64,000 bases of DNA from contig JAEUIQ010000005.1 of NCBI GenBank assembly GCA_016794985.1, positions 1-64,000 of the forward strand, written 5' to 3'. The notes beneath the pieces were generated by a model. The model was not told the origin of the DNA and ran no database searches. It saw only the letters and a program-made list of their open reading frames with translations. Below are positions 37,002 to 46,749 of the stretch, piece by piece. The position numbers were made by a program, and so were the translations under genes. Within the stretch, counting starts at the first letter, position 1; each line of letters opens with the position of its first letter. This stretch comes from Planctomycetaceae bacterium (GTDB lineage Bacteria; Planctomycetota; Planctomycetia; Pirellulales; Pirellulaceae).

Positions 37002-38513
37002 ATGGCTGAACAGGAAAACGCGACCGTTGAGATCGACGGAACGACGGAAAAAAAAGATACATTAAATTACGCAGTCGAAGTGGAAGTGGTTGGCGATTGC
37101 CAACGTCACGTTACCGTCACGATTCCGGTCGAAGATGTTCAACGTTATTTTCGGGCGCGGTACGAAAACTTGGCTCCCGTAGCTGAGATTCCCGGCTTTC
37201 GTCCTGGCAAAGCACCGCGAAAACTGATTGAAAGCAAGTTTCGCAAGACTGTAACCGAGCAAGTCAAAGGCCAGTTGTTGCTGGATACGTTGACACAAAT
37301 TGGGGACGAGCAACGATTTTCTGCGATTGGCGAGCCGGTCTTCGACTTTGAAAGTGTCAGCGTCGAGGAAGGGGCGCCGTTGCAATTCGAGTTCGATATC
37401 GAAGTTCGACCTGACTTTGAATTGCCACAATGGAAGGGTTTGGAACTGCCGCAGTACGTTCACGAGTTCACGTCGGCGGAGATTGATTCTCATGCAGGGC
37501 GTTTCCTCCGTCGAAATTCGAATCTGTTACCGGCGACGGATGCGGTTCGTGCTCAAGACGTTGTGACATTGTCGATCGAGACCTCGATCGACGGAGAAGT
37601 GGTTGCCAATTTGGAAGAGTTGGCCATCCCGGTCCAGGCATCCGCCAGTTTTCGTGATGCTCAAATCGATGGTTTTGCCTCATTGTTGGTTGGCAAGTCG
37701 ATCAACGACGAAGTCACGACAACCGTGGAAATTTCTGGGTCGGCTTCCAACCCGATCGCGCGGGACAAAAAAGCCAACGTCAAGATCAAGATTTTAGACA
37801 TCAAGCGATATGAAGACGCAGAATTGAACGAAACGAACGTCGAGAAGTTCGGCGATCGCTTCAGTGACGTGGGTGAAGTTCGAGATGCGATCAAGAGTGA
37901 ATTGGAACGCCGCATGGCGTTTGAAGAAGACCGCCTCGTACGTCAGGCCATCACCGCCTCTTTGACCGAAGCGGCCAACTGGCAATTGCCACCGGACTTG
38001 TTGGAACGTCAAAGCCGGCGTGAGCTGGAACGCGCCGTGATGGAATTACGTCGCAATGGCATGAGTGACGAGTTTATCAATGCTTATGAAAACAAGCTGC
38101 GTCAGAACAGCAACGAGCAAACGGCGACGGCTTTACGCGAGCACTTTATCTTGGAGCGGATTGCCGAGTCCGAAGGCATTGAAGATCAACCGGAAGATTA
38201 CGATCAAGAGATCGAATTGATTGCCCTCTCGATGAATGATTCGGCTCGCCGAGTTCGGTCAAGACTGGAAAAAACCGGCCAATTGGATGCGTTGCGTAAC
38301 CAAATCGTCGAGCGTAAAGTTCTGACGATGATCCGGGAGCATGCGACGTTCCGGCAAGAACAATTTACTTTGCCGACCGACGACGTTGCTCCGGTTCGCG
38401 AGTATTTGGCCGGACGTGGTGATGCGGAAATTCCAGTGGCCAAGTCCGACTTCGTCGAGCCTGTGAATGCGATGGGCAAGGGCGAGCATGTTGCTCCTCG
38501 GACTGGACGTTAA
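37002..38513 (+). CDS. tig: trigger factor, ribosome-associated chaperone/prolyl isomerase
   Basis: 503 residues, longer than the about 430-450 of most trigger factors. An acidic N-terminal extension of about 20 residues precedes the ribosome-binding domain, whose signature GFRPGKAPRKLIESKF is present. A PPIase-like middle part (about 170-265) is weakly conserved, and the helical C-terminal arms occupy 265-430, with a charged tail after that. It binds at the ribosome exit tunnel and shields nascent chains. The purine-rich AAGGAAAGGAAG lies 11-18 bases before the start. No clpP or clpX follows, unlike the usual bacterial order. Confidence 0.93.
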   Translation: MAEQENATVEIDGTTEKKDTLNYAVEVEVVGDCQRHVTVTIPVEDVQRYFRARYENLAPVAEIPGFRPGKAPRKLIESKFRKTVTEQVKGQLLLDTLTQIGDEQRFSAIGEPVFDFESVSVEEGAPLQFEFDIEVRPDFELPQWKGLELPQYVHEFTSAEIDSHAGRFLRRNSNLLPATDAVRAQDVVTLSIETSIDGEVVANLEELAIPVQASASFRDAQIDGFASLLVGKSINDEVTTTVEISGSASNPIARDKKANVKIKILDIKRYEDAELNETNVEKFGDRFSDVGEVRDAIKSELERRMAFEEDRLVRQAITASLTEAANWQLPPDLLERQSRRELERAVMELRRNGMSDEFINAYENKLRQNSNEQTATALREHFILERIAESEGIEDQPEDYDQEIELIALSMNDSARRVRSRLEKTGQLDALRNQIVERKVLTMIREHATFRQEQFTLPTDDVAPVREYLAGRGDAEIPVAKSDFVEPVNAMGKGEHVAPRTGR

Positions 38514-38531
38514 TGATTGTTCGGTCCAGAG

Positions 38532-39629
38532 ATGCGTGTTTGGGTAGGTGAGCCGTCGACGTTTCGCTCGTTTTTCGGGTTGCGTTCGGCTCACCTCCAG
38601 ACCATTCTTGGCCCTTATCTGCCGGGGAAAGTTCTGCGCAACACCGTGGAATTCACGGTCGAACTTGCTGACGGCGATTCGGTGGCGGTGCATTTGGACC
38701 CGCCTACAATTTCTCATGGTTCGAACTCCCATTTGAATTCGATGGGCGGTCGAACCGCTCATGCACAATCGGCTGCCAATGTTGCGCGATCGTTAAGCCA
38801 ACCTGAAGTGGTCATCGTCTCCGTGCATGGTTTGGCGGGGTGTCACCAAAGTCGGTACATGCAGAGATTGGCGTGGTACGCGAATCAGAGGGGTTGGTTC
38901 AGTTACCGCATGGACATGCGAGGGGCCGGAACTAGTGGCGTTCGTTCCAGGTACCTGTATCACGCCGGTCGTAGCGATGATCTTTTGGACGTCTTGCGAT
39001 TTGTTCGTCAGCAACACCCGCGTGGGCAGATTTATCTCTGTGGCTTTTCTTTGGGCGCGTCGGTCGCCTTGCTGCTGTTATCCGAATCCGCATCGTTGGC
39101 CGATGTAGGATTGTCGGGGGCGGTGGCTGTCTGTCCGCCATTGGACCTCGCGCGAAGCGCTGATGAGTTGCAATTGGGATTGAATCGAATTTACGATCAT
39201 GTGTTTGCCAAGGCGCTGTGGAAGGCGTTGTTGGCACGACCATTGGCAGTGCGGCAGTTGGGTGAACGAATGCCGCCACGTCGGCCCAAAACATTAAAGT
39301 CCTTCGACGAGCAAGTCACTGTGCCGTTGGGCGGGTTTCAGACGGTCGAAGAGTATTACACTCGATTTAGTACCGGCCCGAAGGTTCATCAAATATCGTT
39401 GCCGACGTTAGTTATCATGGCCCAAGATGATCCTCTGATTGCTTTTGAGGTCGCTCAGAATGTGGTTTGGTCGCCGACCACGAAGGTTGTGGCGACGGAG
39501 CGCGGGGGCCATTTAGGATTTATTGGTCGTGGGTCGGGTGGACCGCCTTGGCAAGGGATTCGTTGGGTGGAGCAGGCAATTATTCAGGCCATCGAGCAGC
39601 AACTCGCTCAAGAGACAATGTCCCGATGA
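38532..39629 (+). CDS. YheT-family alpha/beta hydrolase
   Basis: 365 residues from ATG 38532, 18 bases after tig. It matches the COG0429 (YheT/ABHD1-3-like) layout: SAHLQTILGPYLPG near the N terminus, the strand VVIVSVHGLAGCHQS with the oxyanion HG, GWFSYRMDMRGAGTSG, the nucleophile elbow CGFSLGAS (Ser near residue 173), an acid in IMAQDDPLIAF and the final His in GGHLGFIG. Family members act on lipid esters, but the bacterial substrates are poorly known. There is no signal peptide, so it is cytosolic. It is probably co-transcribed with tig. Confidence 0.87.
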   Translation: MRVWVGEPSTFRSFFGLRSAHLQTILGPYLPGKVLRNTVEFTVELADGDSVAVHLDPPTISHGSNSHLNSMGGRTAHAQSAANVARSLSQPEVVIVSVHGLAGCHQSRYMQRLAWYANQRGWFSYRMDMRGAGTSGVRSRYLYHAGRSDDLLDVLRFVRQQHPRGQIYLCGFSLGASVALLLLSESASLADVGLSGAVAVCPPLDLARSADELQLGLNRIYDHVFAKALWKALLARPLAVRQLGERMPPRRPKTLKSFDEQVTVPLGGFQTVEEYYTRFSTGPKVHQISLPTLVIMAQDDPLIAFEVAQNVVWSPTTKVVATERGGHLGFIGRGSGGPPWQGIRWVEQAIIQAIEQQLAQETMSR

Positions 39630-40133
39630 TACTTCGGTAAACTTCAGGGAGCGCGTGACTAGGCGAACTAGGGCAGGGCGTACCCTTTATCCCAACGTTG
39701 TGAAAGATTTTTTCTGGCCAAAACAGGTCCGAATGGGCCGAAGTAACCCTAACCGGTGTGCATGAGCCAACGGTTGGTTTGGTATCACGATCAGAAAAGG
39801 CCTGAGTGGCCGACACAAGCGCTGAGATCGGGCACTAAAAAATGCTTCACCGCGTTGCCTTTATCGCCACCCCGGTTTCTGACGGTGACAAAGCACTCGG
39901 GTCGTCGCGCCGCACTTCGGCGAATGTTCGTTGCGAAAAACGCTTTGAAGCGAAGGGGCAGGGAGCAAGCGGCAAAGTCCGTCGAGGTTCGCTGGGAGCG
40001 GCTCGCTGATTTTTTTCGATCAATCCTTGGCTTGCGTTGCGAGGCTTGACGGGATTTGAACGCGCAGATTGGAATTCGGGCGCGGATCGTATAAACTGAG
40101 ACAAGGCAGGAACATCTTGGAAAGGAACTGTCC
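39630..40133. other. gap without recognised content
   Basis: No credible gene, RNA or repeat. AAGGA just before 40134 is the ribosome binding site of the DUF1501 gene, so its promoter should lie in the last 100 bases. Confidence 0.45.
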
Positions 40134-41570
40134 ATGTCCGGCCTTCGATCCCGGCGAGAATTCTTGTGGCGCAATGCATGCGGCATCGGCGGAGTTGCTT
40201 TCTCGGCCTTGATGCACGATCCGAGTTACGCTGGCCAAGTCGCAAGCGACTTGAGGTCATCGGGGCACGATGACGAAATGCGTGGGACTTTGGCGAGCTT
40301 GCATCATCCAGCTCGGGCCAAGCATGTCATATTCTTGTACATGGATGGTGGTCCGGCGCAGATGGACACCTTTGACCCGAAGCCACGATTGCAAGCGGAG
40401 AATGGCCAACCGTTTGCCATGAAAATGGAGCCGACGCAGTTCAATAACAATGGGAACACGTTGGGTAGTCCTTGGAAGTTTGACAATCATGGGGAATCCG
40501 GACTGCCAATCAGCAGTCTTTTTCCGCACGTGGCACGACATGCGGATAAGTTGGCAGTAATTCGCTCGATGACCAGCGAGTTTTCCGAGCACACCAATGG
40601 GAACTACTTCCTGCATTCGGGGAGTGGCTTTCAAGGTCGTCCGAGCATGGGCGCTTGGGTCAGTTATGGACTTGGCAGCGAGTCGTTGGACTTGCCCGGT
40701 TTTGTAGTATTGAATGGCGGCTTGATTCCGCCTGGGGGCTTGGATTGCTTTGGAAGCGGTTTTCTTCCCGCGGCCTACCAAGGTTCCATTTTTGCTCACG
40801 GACCGACTCCGGTGGCCAATATACAACCACCGGAGTCGCGACGAGCGGCGCAGGCGACCACGTTGGATCTGATCCGCACTCTGGACCGGGGGTACTTGGA
40901 GCAGCTCCCACAGCGTGGCGCCGTTGAATCCGCGATTGGCAACTTCGAATTGGCGTTTCGTATGCAGGGCAAGGTCCCAGAGCTCATGGACTTGTCCGGT
41001 GAGACAGCCGCGACTCTGGAAGCTTACGGTGTCGGCTCTGCCAATGAAGGAACCAAGATTTTTGGTCGGCAGTGTTTGATTGCTCGGCGAATGATTGAAG
41101 CGGGGGTAAGGTTTATTGAATTGACGTGCCCGAGTGTGGGCTCGGATCGGTGGGACCAACATAGCAATCTCAAGGGTGGGCATGAAGCTAATGCGTTGGC
41201 GGTAGATCAACCGATTGGCGCCTTACTGAACGATCTCGATGAACGCGGATTATTGTCGGAAACCCTAGTGGTTTGGGCTGGGGAATTCGGAAGAACCCCG
41301 TTTGCTCAGGGCAGCGATGGGCGAGATCACAATCCATTCGGATTTAGTCTGTGGATGGCGGGAGGCGGCGTCAAAGGGGGCACGACGTTCGGGGCGACCG
41401 ACGAATACGGATACAAAGTCGTCGAAGGAAAATTGCAAATGCACGACCTTCATGCAACCATGTTGCACTTGTTGGGTGTGGACCATAAAAAGTTGACCTA
41501 TCGTTGGGGCGGTCGTGATATGCGGTTGACCGATGTGCATGGCAAGGTCGTCGAGGCCATTTTGGCCTAG
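40134..41570 (+). CDS. Tat-exported DUF1501 protein
   Basis: 478 residues, the typical size. A twin-arginine signal (SRREFLWRNACGIGG, Arg7-Arg8) is followed by the DUF1501 domain, which belongs to the alkaline-phosphatase/sulfatase superfamily: metal-site-like VIFLYMDGGPAQMDTFDPKP, EHTNGNYFLHSG, VVWAGEFGRTPFAQ, GRDHNPFGFSLWMAGGG and a late LHATMLHLLG. In planctomycetes this family is greatly expanded and normally sits next to a DUF1553/DUF1549 cytochrome-containing protein. Here it stands alone, with a DUF1559-like lipoprotein downstream. The function of the family is not established; periplasmic hydrolysis of a sulfate or phosphate ester is plausible. Confidence 0.93.
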   Translation: MSGLRSRREFLWRNACGIGGVAFSALMHDPSYAGQVASDLRSSGHDDEMRGTLASLHHPARAKHVIFLYMDGGPAQMDTFDPKPRLQAENGQPFAMKMEPTQFNNNGNTLGSPWKFDNHGESGLPISSLFPHVARHADKLAVIRSMTSEFSEHTNGNYFLHSGSGFQGRPSMGAWVSYGLGSESLDLPGFVVLNGGLIPPGGLDCFGSGFLPAAYQGSIFAHGPTPVANIQPPESRRAAQATTLDLIRTLDRGYLEQLPQRGAVESAIGNFELAFRMQGKVPELMDLSGETAATLEAYGVGSANEGTKIFGRQCLIARRMIEAGVRFIELTCPSVGSDRWDQHSNLKGGHEANALAVDQPIGALLNDLDERGLLSETLVVWAGEFGRTPFAQGSDGRDHNPFGFSLWMAGGGVKGGTTFGATDEYGYKVVEGKLQMHDLHATMLHLLGVDHKKLTYRWGGRDMRLTDVHGKVVEAILA

Positions 41571-41701
41571 GATGGTCGGTCTTTTCTCGAATGGGCAGCT
41601 TTCTAATCGGAATGAACTGGAACTTACCAAGATTTTCGCGAGTACTTAGAATCAGGGTGGTTCACTCGAACTGCCACGAACGCCCCTTTTGCGAGTCACC
41701 C

Positions 41702-43663
41702 ATGCCGAACATCCTCAGGAGTAGTTCCTACGCTTCTTGGTCGCTGTCTTCAATTCCACGCCTGCGCCGCGTCCATGTGGCGTCAAGTATGGCGAGACTC
41801 GGGGTGTTCCTGGGGTTATTGACTCTGGTGTGGGCGGGGGGGTGTTCCCCGGATTCGGACGTGGCGGTCGATGCCGGCAAGTCGTCCTTGTTCTCCGATT
41901 TTGATCGGGAGACGTGGATCGTTTCGGTTCAGCAAGCGGGGACTCGCGATCTGTCGGGATCGGCTTACGATCTATCGCTGCTCACACAAAGGCACTTTAC
42001 TGCTTTGGTCCTTGATGGCCAAAAACTGCGTGAGTACTTTGTGAAACGGGGTTTGGATCTTGACGAAAAACTGTTGGGATCGGCGGCGACATCGGTTTCG
42101 CTCAAACAATTGAAGTCGGTCATTGTGGCATTCGATGAGCAATTGGCCAATTCGATGATGGGCGGCGAGCCGCCGAAGCAAGGCTGGTTTGTGCAAGTCG
42201 ATTTTAATGAGCAAACCGACAGCAGCGCATGGAATCGGTGGCTGTTGGGACCAACCGCGGCCGCTGGCACAAAGACCGACACCGGTGCCCTGCTTGCTCC
42301 CGATAAATCATTTGCTATTCAATGGCGATCTGAGACCCAGTTTGTCATGGCCACGGAAGAAGAGCTGAAGCGGATTGCGAGCGGATCGAGCACCGAAAGT
42401 TCGGAACTGGCGTCGGATATCGTAAGAAATCAAAACCAATCGCTTCTTTATTTCACACTCCGTGCCCAACCGCTGCAACAGTTGGTGAATCAGTTTTCTC
42501 AGATGACGGCCGCGTTTGGAGGAGCAAATGCTGAAGTTGAGGCGATGTTCGATGCCGTTCGGTCGTTGGATAAAGTTCAATTGCGAGCCGACCTTCAGGA
42601 CGAGCAAATGCTGCAGCTCGAGTTAGGCTTCTTCGATGTGGCCGCGGCCGAGAGTGTTCAGTCAATGATCAATGAAGGTATCGACCGATTTATTTCCAGT
42701 GGGGGAGGAGGGGCAGCGGTTCCTTTGCCGACGCCGGGCAATGCCAATGCGGGGCTGTCGCAAGACTTGCAAAAGTTGATCGCCGAAATACAGACCGAAT
42801 TGACACAAGGAGGTCTGCAAGCTGCGGTGAACGAGCAAAGTGTTAGCGTAACCGCGACCCGTCCCAAACGTTTGGACGAAGTCATTGACCAGGGACTGGT
42901 TGGGATTGCGGCGACGCAAAAGGAACTTGCCAAACGCGAAAAGTTGAGGATGCTGGCGACGGCGTTGCAAAAATTTTACGCCGCGAACGGTCGGTACCCC
43001 GCCGAGTCTGCGTCGCCAATGGCGTACCGTCGCTTTGATTCAGAGGCGTCGGGAAATTCGGAACCCGTGGCATCGGATTCGCCTGAAGCCAAATCGGATG
43101 AAGGACCGGCTTTTAGTTGGCGAGTGGCGCTGCTGCCTTACTTGGGATATCATGAACTCTACGCCTCGTTTGACTTCACGCAGCCTTGGGATAGTGAGGC
43201 GAACAAAAAAGCGGCGGCCGCGATGCCAGTGGTGTTCGAGTACCACAATTTGCCGCTGGCGGGTCCCGAAGCAATCGTCCAAAGTCCTGAGGCAGCGCCA
43301 ATGAAGTCCAATCTGAATTTTTTGACTGGTAGCCTTGGTGCGATGGGATCCGCGGCGGTGACTCAGCTCGAGCAAATCGCAGATGGTGCCGATCGAACCA
43401 TCTTGTTGGCCGTAACACCGGAGCTCGAACAGGTTTGGACTGCCCCAGGCGGTTGGGAAGTCAATTCACAGTCGGATTTGGCACGCTGGCTGCAAAGCGA
43501 GCCACAACCGCTTCCGGCCCTCTTTTTCTCGGGACGTGGAATCATGTTGAGCCGTGATACCAATCTTGAAGTCGTGCAAGGTTGGGTCACTCCAGCAGGA
43601 AAAGAGAGCAACAATCGGAACGCCCTCAACTCGGTGACCATTCTACCAGCGATCGATCCCTGA
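41702..43663 (+). CDS. lipoprotein with DUF1559-like C-terminal part
   Basis: 653 residues from ATG 41702. ATG 41789 is an equally good start, since it gives a compact lipoprotein signal MARLGVFLGLLTLVWAGGCS whose Cys follows the box AGGC. The long middle (about 50-400) is of unknown fold and contains a Gly-rich linker (SSGGGGAAVPLPTPG). The C-terminal third has features of planctomycete DUF1559 proteins: a helix followed by FYAANGRYPAES, FSWRVALLPYLGYHELYASFDFTQPW, and GADRTILLAVTPE. DUF1559 proteins usually carry a pilin-like N terminus, which is missing here; a lipid anchor replaces it. Role unknown, probably on the outer face of a membrane. Confidence 0.75.
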   Translation: MPNILRSSSYASWSLSSIPRLRRVHVASSMARLGVFLGLLTLVWAGGCSPDSDVAVDAGKSSLFSDFDRETWIVSVQQAGTRDLSGSAYDLSLLTQRHFTALVLDGQKLREYFVKRGLDLDEKLLGSAATSVSLKQLKSVIVAFDEQLANSMMGGEPPKQGWFVQVDFNEQTDSSAWNRWLLGPTAAAGTKTDTGALLAPDKSFAIQWRSETQFVMATEEELKRIASGSSTESSELASDIVRNQNQSLLYFTLRAQPLQQLVNQFSQMTAAFGGANAEVEAMFDAVRSLDKVQLRADLQDEQMLQLELGFFDVAAAESVQSMINEGIDRFISSGGGGAAVPLPTPGNANAGLSQDLQKLIAEIQTELTQGGLQAAVNEQSVSVTATRPKRLDEVIDQGLVGIAATQKELAKREKLRMLATALQKFYAANGRYPAESASPMAYRRFDSEASGNSEPVASDSPEAKSDEGPAFSWRVALLPYLGYHELYASFDFTQPWDSEANKKAAAAMPVVFEYHNLPLAGPEAIVQSPEAAPMKSNLNFLTGSLGAMGSAAVTQLEQIADGADRTILLAVTPELEQVWTAPGGWEVNSQSDLARWLQSEPQPLPALFFSGRGIMLSRDTNLEVVQGWVTPAGKESNNRNALNSVTILPAIDP

Positions 43664-43724
43664 TCGCGTTACGAATGGGAAATGGTGTAGTGGCCTCTCT
43701 TTGTAGTTGACGATATCGGTCCCT

Positions 43725-44579
43725 ATGTTGACATCATTGCCTTTGGTTTGGGAATTGCCACGAACGACGCTCGAGTTGGGAACTCGACCATTGTGGATGG
43801 GAATAGTCAATGTAACGCCGGATAGTTTTTCTGACGGCGGACATTATTTTGATCCACAAAGGGCAGTGGATCACGCGCTGCAGTTGGTGGCTGACGGAGC
43901 CGACATTTTGGATATCGGTGGTGAGAGCACTCGCCCGTACTCGCAAGCGGTGAAGGCATCCGAAGAATTGGAGCGGGTGATTCCTGTTGTCGAGGCATTG
44001 GTTCGACAAACATCGGTGCCGATTTCGATCGACACCAGCAAGGCCCTCGTGGCTCGGTCTGCTTTGGACTCGGGTGCGCAAATTATCAATGACGTCACCG
44101 GCCTAGAAGGTGATCGACAGATGATCGATGTGGCTCGTGACTTTCGAGCTGCTGTTTGCGCCATGCATATGCAGGGTACGCCTCAAACGATGCAAGATGC
44201 GCCACATTATGAAAATGTCGTGGAGGAAATCTATCGGTACTTGGACCAGCGGCGCGATTGGCTCTTGGAGCAGGGGATTGGCGCGTCTCGGATCTGCTTG
44301 GACCCAGGAATCGGGTTTGGCAAGACACACGCTCATAATATCGAACTGCTGCGGAACATCGCGCGGTTTAATGAACTCCGCAGTCCGATTCTCGTTGGTC
44401 ATTCTCGGAAAGGATTTATTGCGTCGATTTTGGATAACAAGCAGGTCGAACGCGACAGCGGGACGCTGGGCGTTAGTTTGCACTTGGCCATGTCGGGCGT
44501 TCAGGTCATTCGTATTCACAACGTCGGCTTGCATTCGCGGGCCTGGCGATTGTGGCAAGCCGTTAGAAATGATGTTTAG
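43725..44579 (+). CDS. folP: dihydropteroate synthase
   Basis: 284 residues from ATG 43725. It couples p-aminobenzoate to 6-hydroxymethyl-dihydropterin diphosphate in folate synthesis. The TIM-barrel signatures are MGIVNVTPDSFSDGG, ADILDIGGESTRPYSQ, ISIDTSKALVA, IINDVTGL, LDPGIGFGKT, and VGHSRKGFI, with the final RIHNV. All substrate-binding loops are present. The hisH start codon follows its TAG directly. A TTG 18 bases upstream is also in frame but less likely. Confidence 0.95.
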   Translation: MLTSLPLVWELPRTTLELGTRPLWMGIVNVTPDSFSDGGHYFDPQRAVDHALQLVADGADILDIGGESTRPYSQAVKASEELERVIPVVEALVRQTSVPISIDTSKALVARSALDSGAQIINDVTGLEGDRQMIDVARDFRAAVCAMHMQGTPQTMQDAPHYENVVEEIYRYLDQRRDWLLEQGIGASRICLDPGIGFGKTHAHNIELLRNIARFNELRSPILVGHSRKGFIASILDNKQVERDSGTLGVSLHLAMSGVQVIRIHNVGLHSRAWRLWQAVRNDV

Positions 44580-45218
44580 ATGATTGCGATAGTTGATTAT
44601 CAAATGGGGAACCTGCGCTCCGTACAAAAAGCCTTTGAACGGGTCGGAACGCCAGCCGTGATCACGAATAGTCACAGAGAGATTCGTTCCGCGGATCGCT
44701 TGGTTCTACCTGGCGTGGGTGCCTTTCCAGATGCCATGCGCGAATTGAAGCAGCGTGACTTGATTTCAGTTCTCAAAGATTATGTCTCCGAGGGACGCCC
44801 ACTGTTGGGGATTTGTTTGGGAATGCAGTTGTTGTTCGATTCCAGTTGCGAATTTGGCGAACACTCGGGCTTGGGACTCATCCGCGGAACCGTTGAACCA
44901 TTCGAGTTGCCTGACCCTTTAAAAGTTCCACACATGGGATGGAATCTTAGTTCCGTTCCAACTGGTTTTCCTGATCGTGACGGCCATCCGATTTTTGGCG
45001 CACTGTCAAAACAGCCGAGCTATTTTTATTACGTACATTCCTTTTATTGTCGTCCCATCGAGGAAAAATGCGTTGCCTTGCATGCCGATTACGGTGGTTG
45101 GTTTGCGGGCGCCGTCGCTCAAAGCAACATCGTTGCGACACAGTTTCATCCTGAAAAAAGCCAAGCCGATGGATTGGAATTGCTGCGCCGCTTCGCCATG
45201 TGGACGCCTGGAGCGTGA
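44580..45218 (+). CDS. hisH: imidazole glycerol phosphate synthase, glutaminase subunit HisH
   Basis: 212 residues. It releases ammonia from glutamine for HisF, forming IGP and AICAR in histidine synthesis. The class I amidotransferase triad is present: Cys79 in LLGICLGMQLLF and the His-x-Glu pair in TQFHPEKSQ near 193-195. The N terminus IAIVDYQMGNLRSVQKA and the motif HMGWN are typical of HisH. Its ATG abuts the folP stop. HisF is not downstream; the gene is followed by repeats and a decayed insertion element, which may have separated it from relatives. Confidence 0.95.
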   Translation: MIAIVDYQMGNLRSVQKAFERVGTPAVITNSHREIRSADRLVLPGVGAFPDAMRELKQRDLISVLKDYVSEGRPLLGICLGMQLLFDSSCEFGEHSGLGLIRGTVEPFELPDPLKVPHMGWNLSSVPTGFPDRDGHPIFGALSKQPSYFYYVHSFYCRPIEEKCVALHADYGGWFAGAVAQSNIVATQFHPEKSQADGLELLRRFAMWTPGA

Positions 45219-45425
45219 GCGCGCAGCCGCATGGGCTGTGTCTTGATCTGCCGTGGTGTTTGAAGCGGTTGATGGACCGTTGCATTCTTCGCACCTGACC
45301 GTCGTGTGCTGTCTGCCGCGCCGCACCAACAAACGCTGTCGGACAGTGCCTGCAGTTACGAAATAACCTCTGTTACTCTTAACCCGACGCGTCAGCGAGA
45401 GGGCGAGTCGGAAGTGTCCCGCGAC

Positions 45426-45443
45426 TGTTCGGCACGGTTTGTG
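45426..45443 (+). repeat. 18-bp inverted repeat, left copy
   Basis: TGTTCGGCACGGTTTGTG, whose exact reverse complement lies at 46957-46974. The pair brackets the decayed IS4-family element, with extra unrelated sequence inside each end. Confidence 0.6.
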
Positions 45444-45461
45444 CTTTCAAGTCTGAGAATG

Positions 45462-45537
45462 GGAAATGGGGACACCAAAGCAATGTCGCCGGGACATTCG
45501 GCCCCGTACCGATAGCCGCCAATTAATTGTGTGTCCC
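45462..45537 (+). repeat. dispersed 77-bp repeat, copy 2
   Basis: Matches the reverse complement of 16823-16900 over its whole length with scattered changes (shared blocks GGAAATGGGGACA, AATGTCGCC, CCGATAGCC, TTGTGTGTCCC). Two copies in opposite orientation in one window suggest many in the genome, like REP-type elements mobilised by IS200-like transposases. Confidence 0.7.
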
Positions 45538-45595
45538 ACAACTGTTCGGCACGTCATTTGCTAGCCAAATTTGGCAGGTATCCGATCCTGCCAAG

Positions 45596-46749
45596 ATGTC
45601 TGGTCCCATGGCCGTGCTGAACAAGAAGCCAAAAATCCGATCCACTGATGTCCAACGCTTGAAGTATTTCAAATTCCTGGAATCGCTTCTGGAATCGCTT
45701 CTGGAACCGCGTCTAGAACGGCTCCATGAGATCGGTACGAATTGTGATCGGGCCGGCAATCACCAAAGACACATTGATCAGTGTCGGTACAAGTATTTGA
45801 CCCGGAACCCCTGAAGAAGATCGCTCAAGAACTGGGTGACGAACTCCCGGCGATCGCGGCCGGATCACAGTCCATAGGCTTTGGGCCCGCGACGCTTGAA
45901 CGCCTGTCCGGGCTGGGAAAAAAGCTCACTGCCGTTGATGGTTCGATCGTGAAGACGTTGGCTCGGATCGCTAAATTGTCATGGATTAAGGTCGGCGATG
46001 GCAACCCGACTTGTGGCTATCGGCTCCATACACAATTCGAGATTCTTCGCGGCATCCCCAACCGTATCGATGCCACCTCAGCCAATCCCAAGGGACAAGC
46101 TGACGAACGTGTCGTGTTGGAGCAGACGCTGGAGCCCGATCGCCTGTACGTGATGGATCGTGGTTACAACAAGGAGAAACTCTGGATCGCCATCCACAGC
46201 AAGAGCAGCGGCTATATTTACCGTGTTAGAGATAACTTCGCTCATCAAGTGATCAAAGAGCGGACGTTGAGTCCAGCCGATCTTGCGGAGGGTGTCGTTG
46301 CCGATCAATTGATTAAACCAAGCTCCGAAACGACCACACTCGATCATGCCATGCGATTGGTGGTCGTACGCGCGGAACCGCACACGAGCCATGGACGACG
46401 CGCAGGCCGAAAGTTTTCAAACACTGGCCCCAGTTGCAGCGGCCAGATTCAAATCGTCACCGACCAACTCGACATCCCGGCGGAATTGATCGCTGAGATC
46501 TATCGCTTGAGGTAGCTGATCGAACTATTCTTTCGGATGTTCAAGCATTTGCTCGGCTGTCGCCACTTGCTAAGCACCAAGCAAAACGGGGTCGAGATTC
46601 AAGTTTACTGCGCGATCATTGCCTGTATTTTGATTTTACTGTACACCGGCCGGACCCCCACCAAGCGGACGTTCGAAATGATCTATCTCTACATGGTGGG
46701 CCGGGCCAGTCTGACCGAGCTGGAGGCGCACATTCAAAAAATGAAATAG
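45596..46749 (+). pseudogene. decayed IS4-family transposase
   Basis: Three pieces of one transposase remain. The N terminus (from ATG 45596, LNKKPKIRSTDVQRLKYFKF to DRAGNHQRHIDQ) is followed by a deletion and frame change near 45790. The core (45781-46515, VFDPEPLKKIAQELGDELPA, LTAVDGSIVKTL, YVMDRGY, IYRLR) carries the DDE-type residues of the IS4 family. An in-frame TAG at 46513-46515 sits where the conserved YxxRWxIE motif would read Trp, and the C terminus continues in the same frame (LIELFFRMFKHLLGCRHLLS to 46749). A short tandem duplication (ESLLESLLE) also marks the N-terminal piece. With the deletion, frameshift and stop it cannot be active. Confidence 0.9.

Larger units (their letters stand above)
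45414..45561 (+). repeat. 31-bp imperfect direct repeats flanking the dispersed repeat
   Basis: GTGTCCCGCGACTGTTCGGC (45414 on) and GTGTCCCACAACTGTTCGGC (45531 on) begin two 31-base near-copies 117 bases apart, both continuing ACG and ending TTGC-like. They bracket copy 2 of the dispersed repeat. The first copy also forms the left half of the inverted repeat around the IS4 remnant. Confidence 0.6.
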
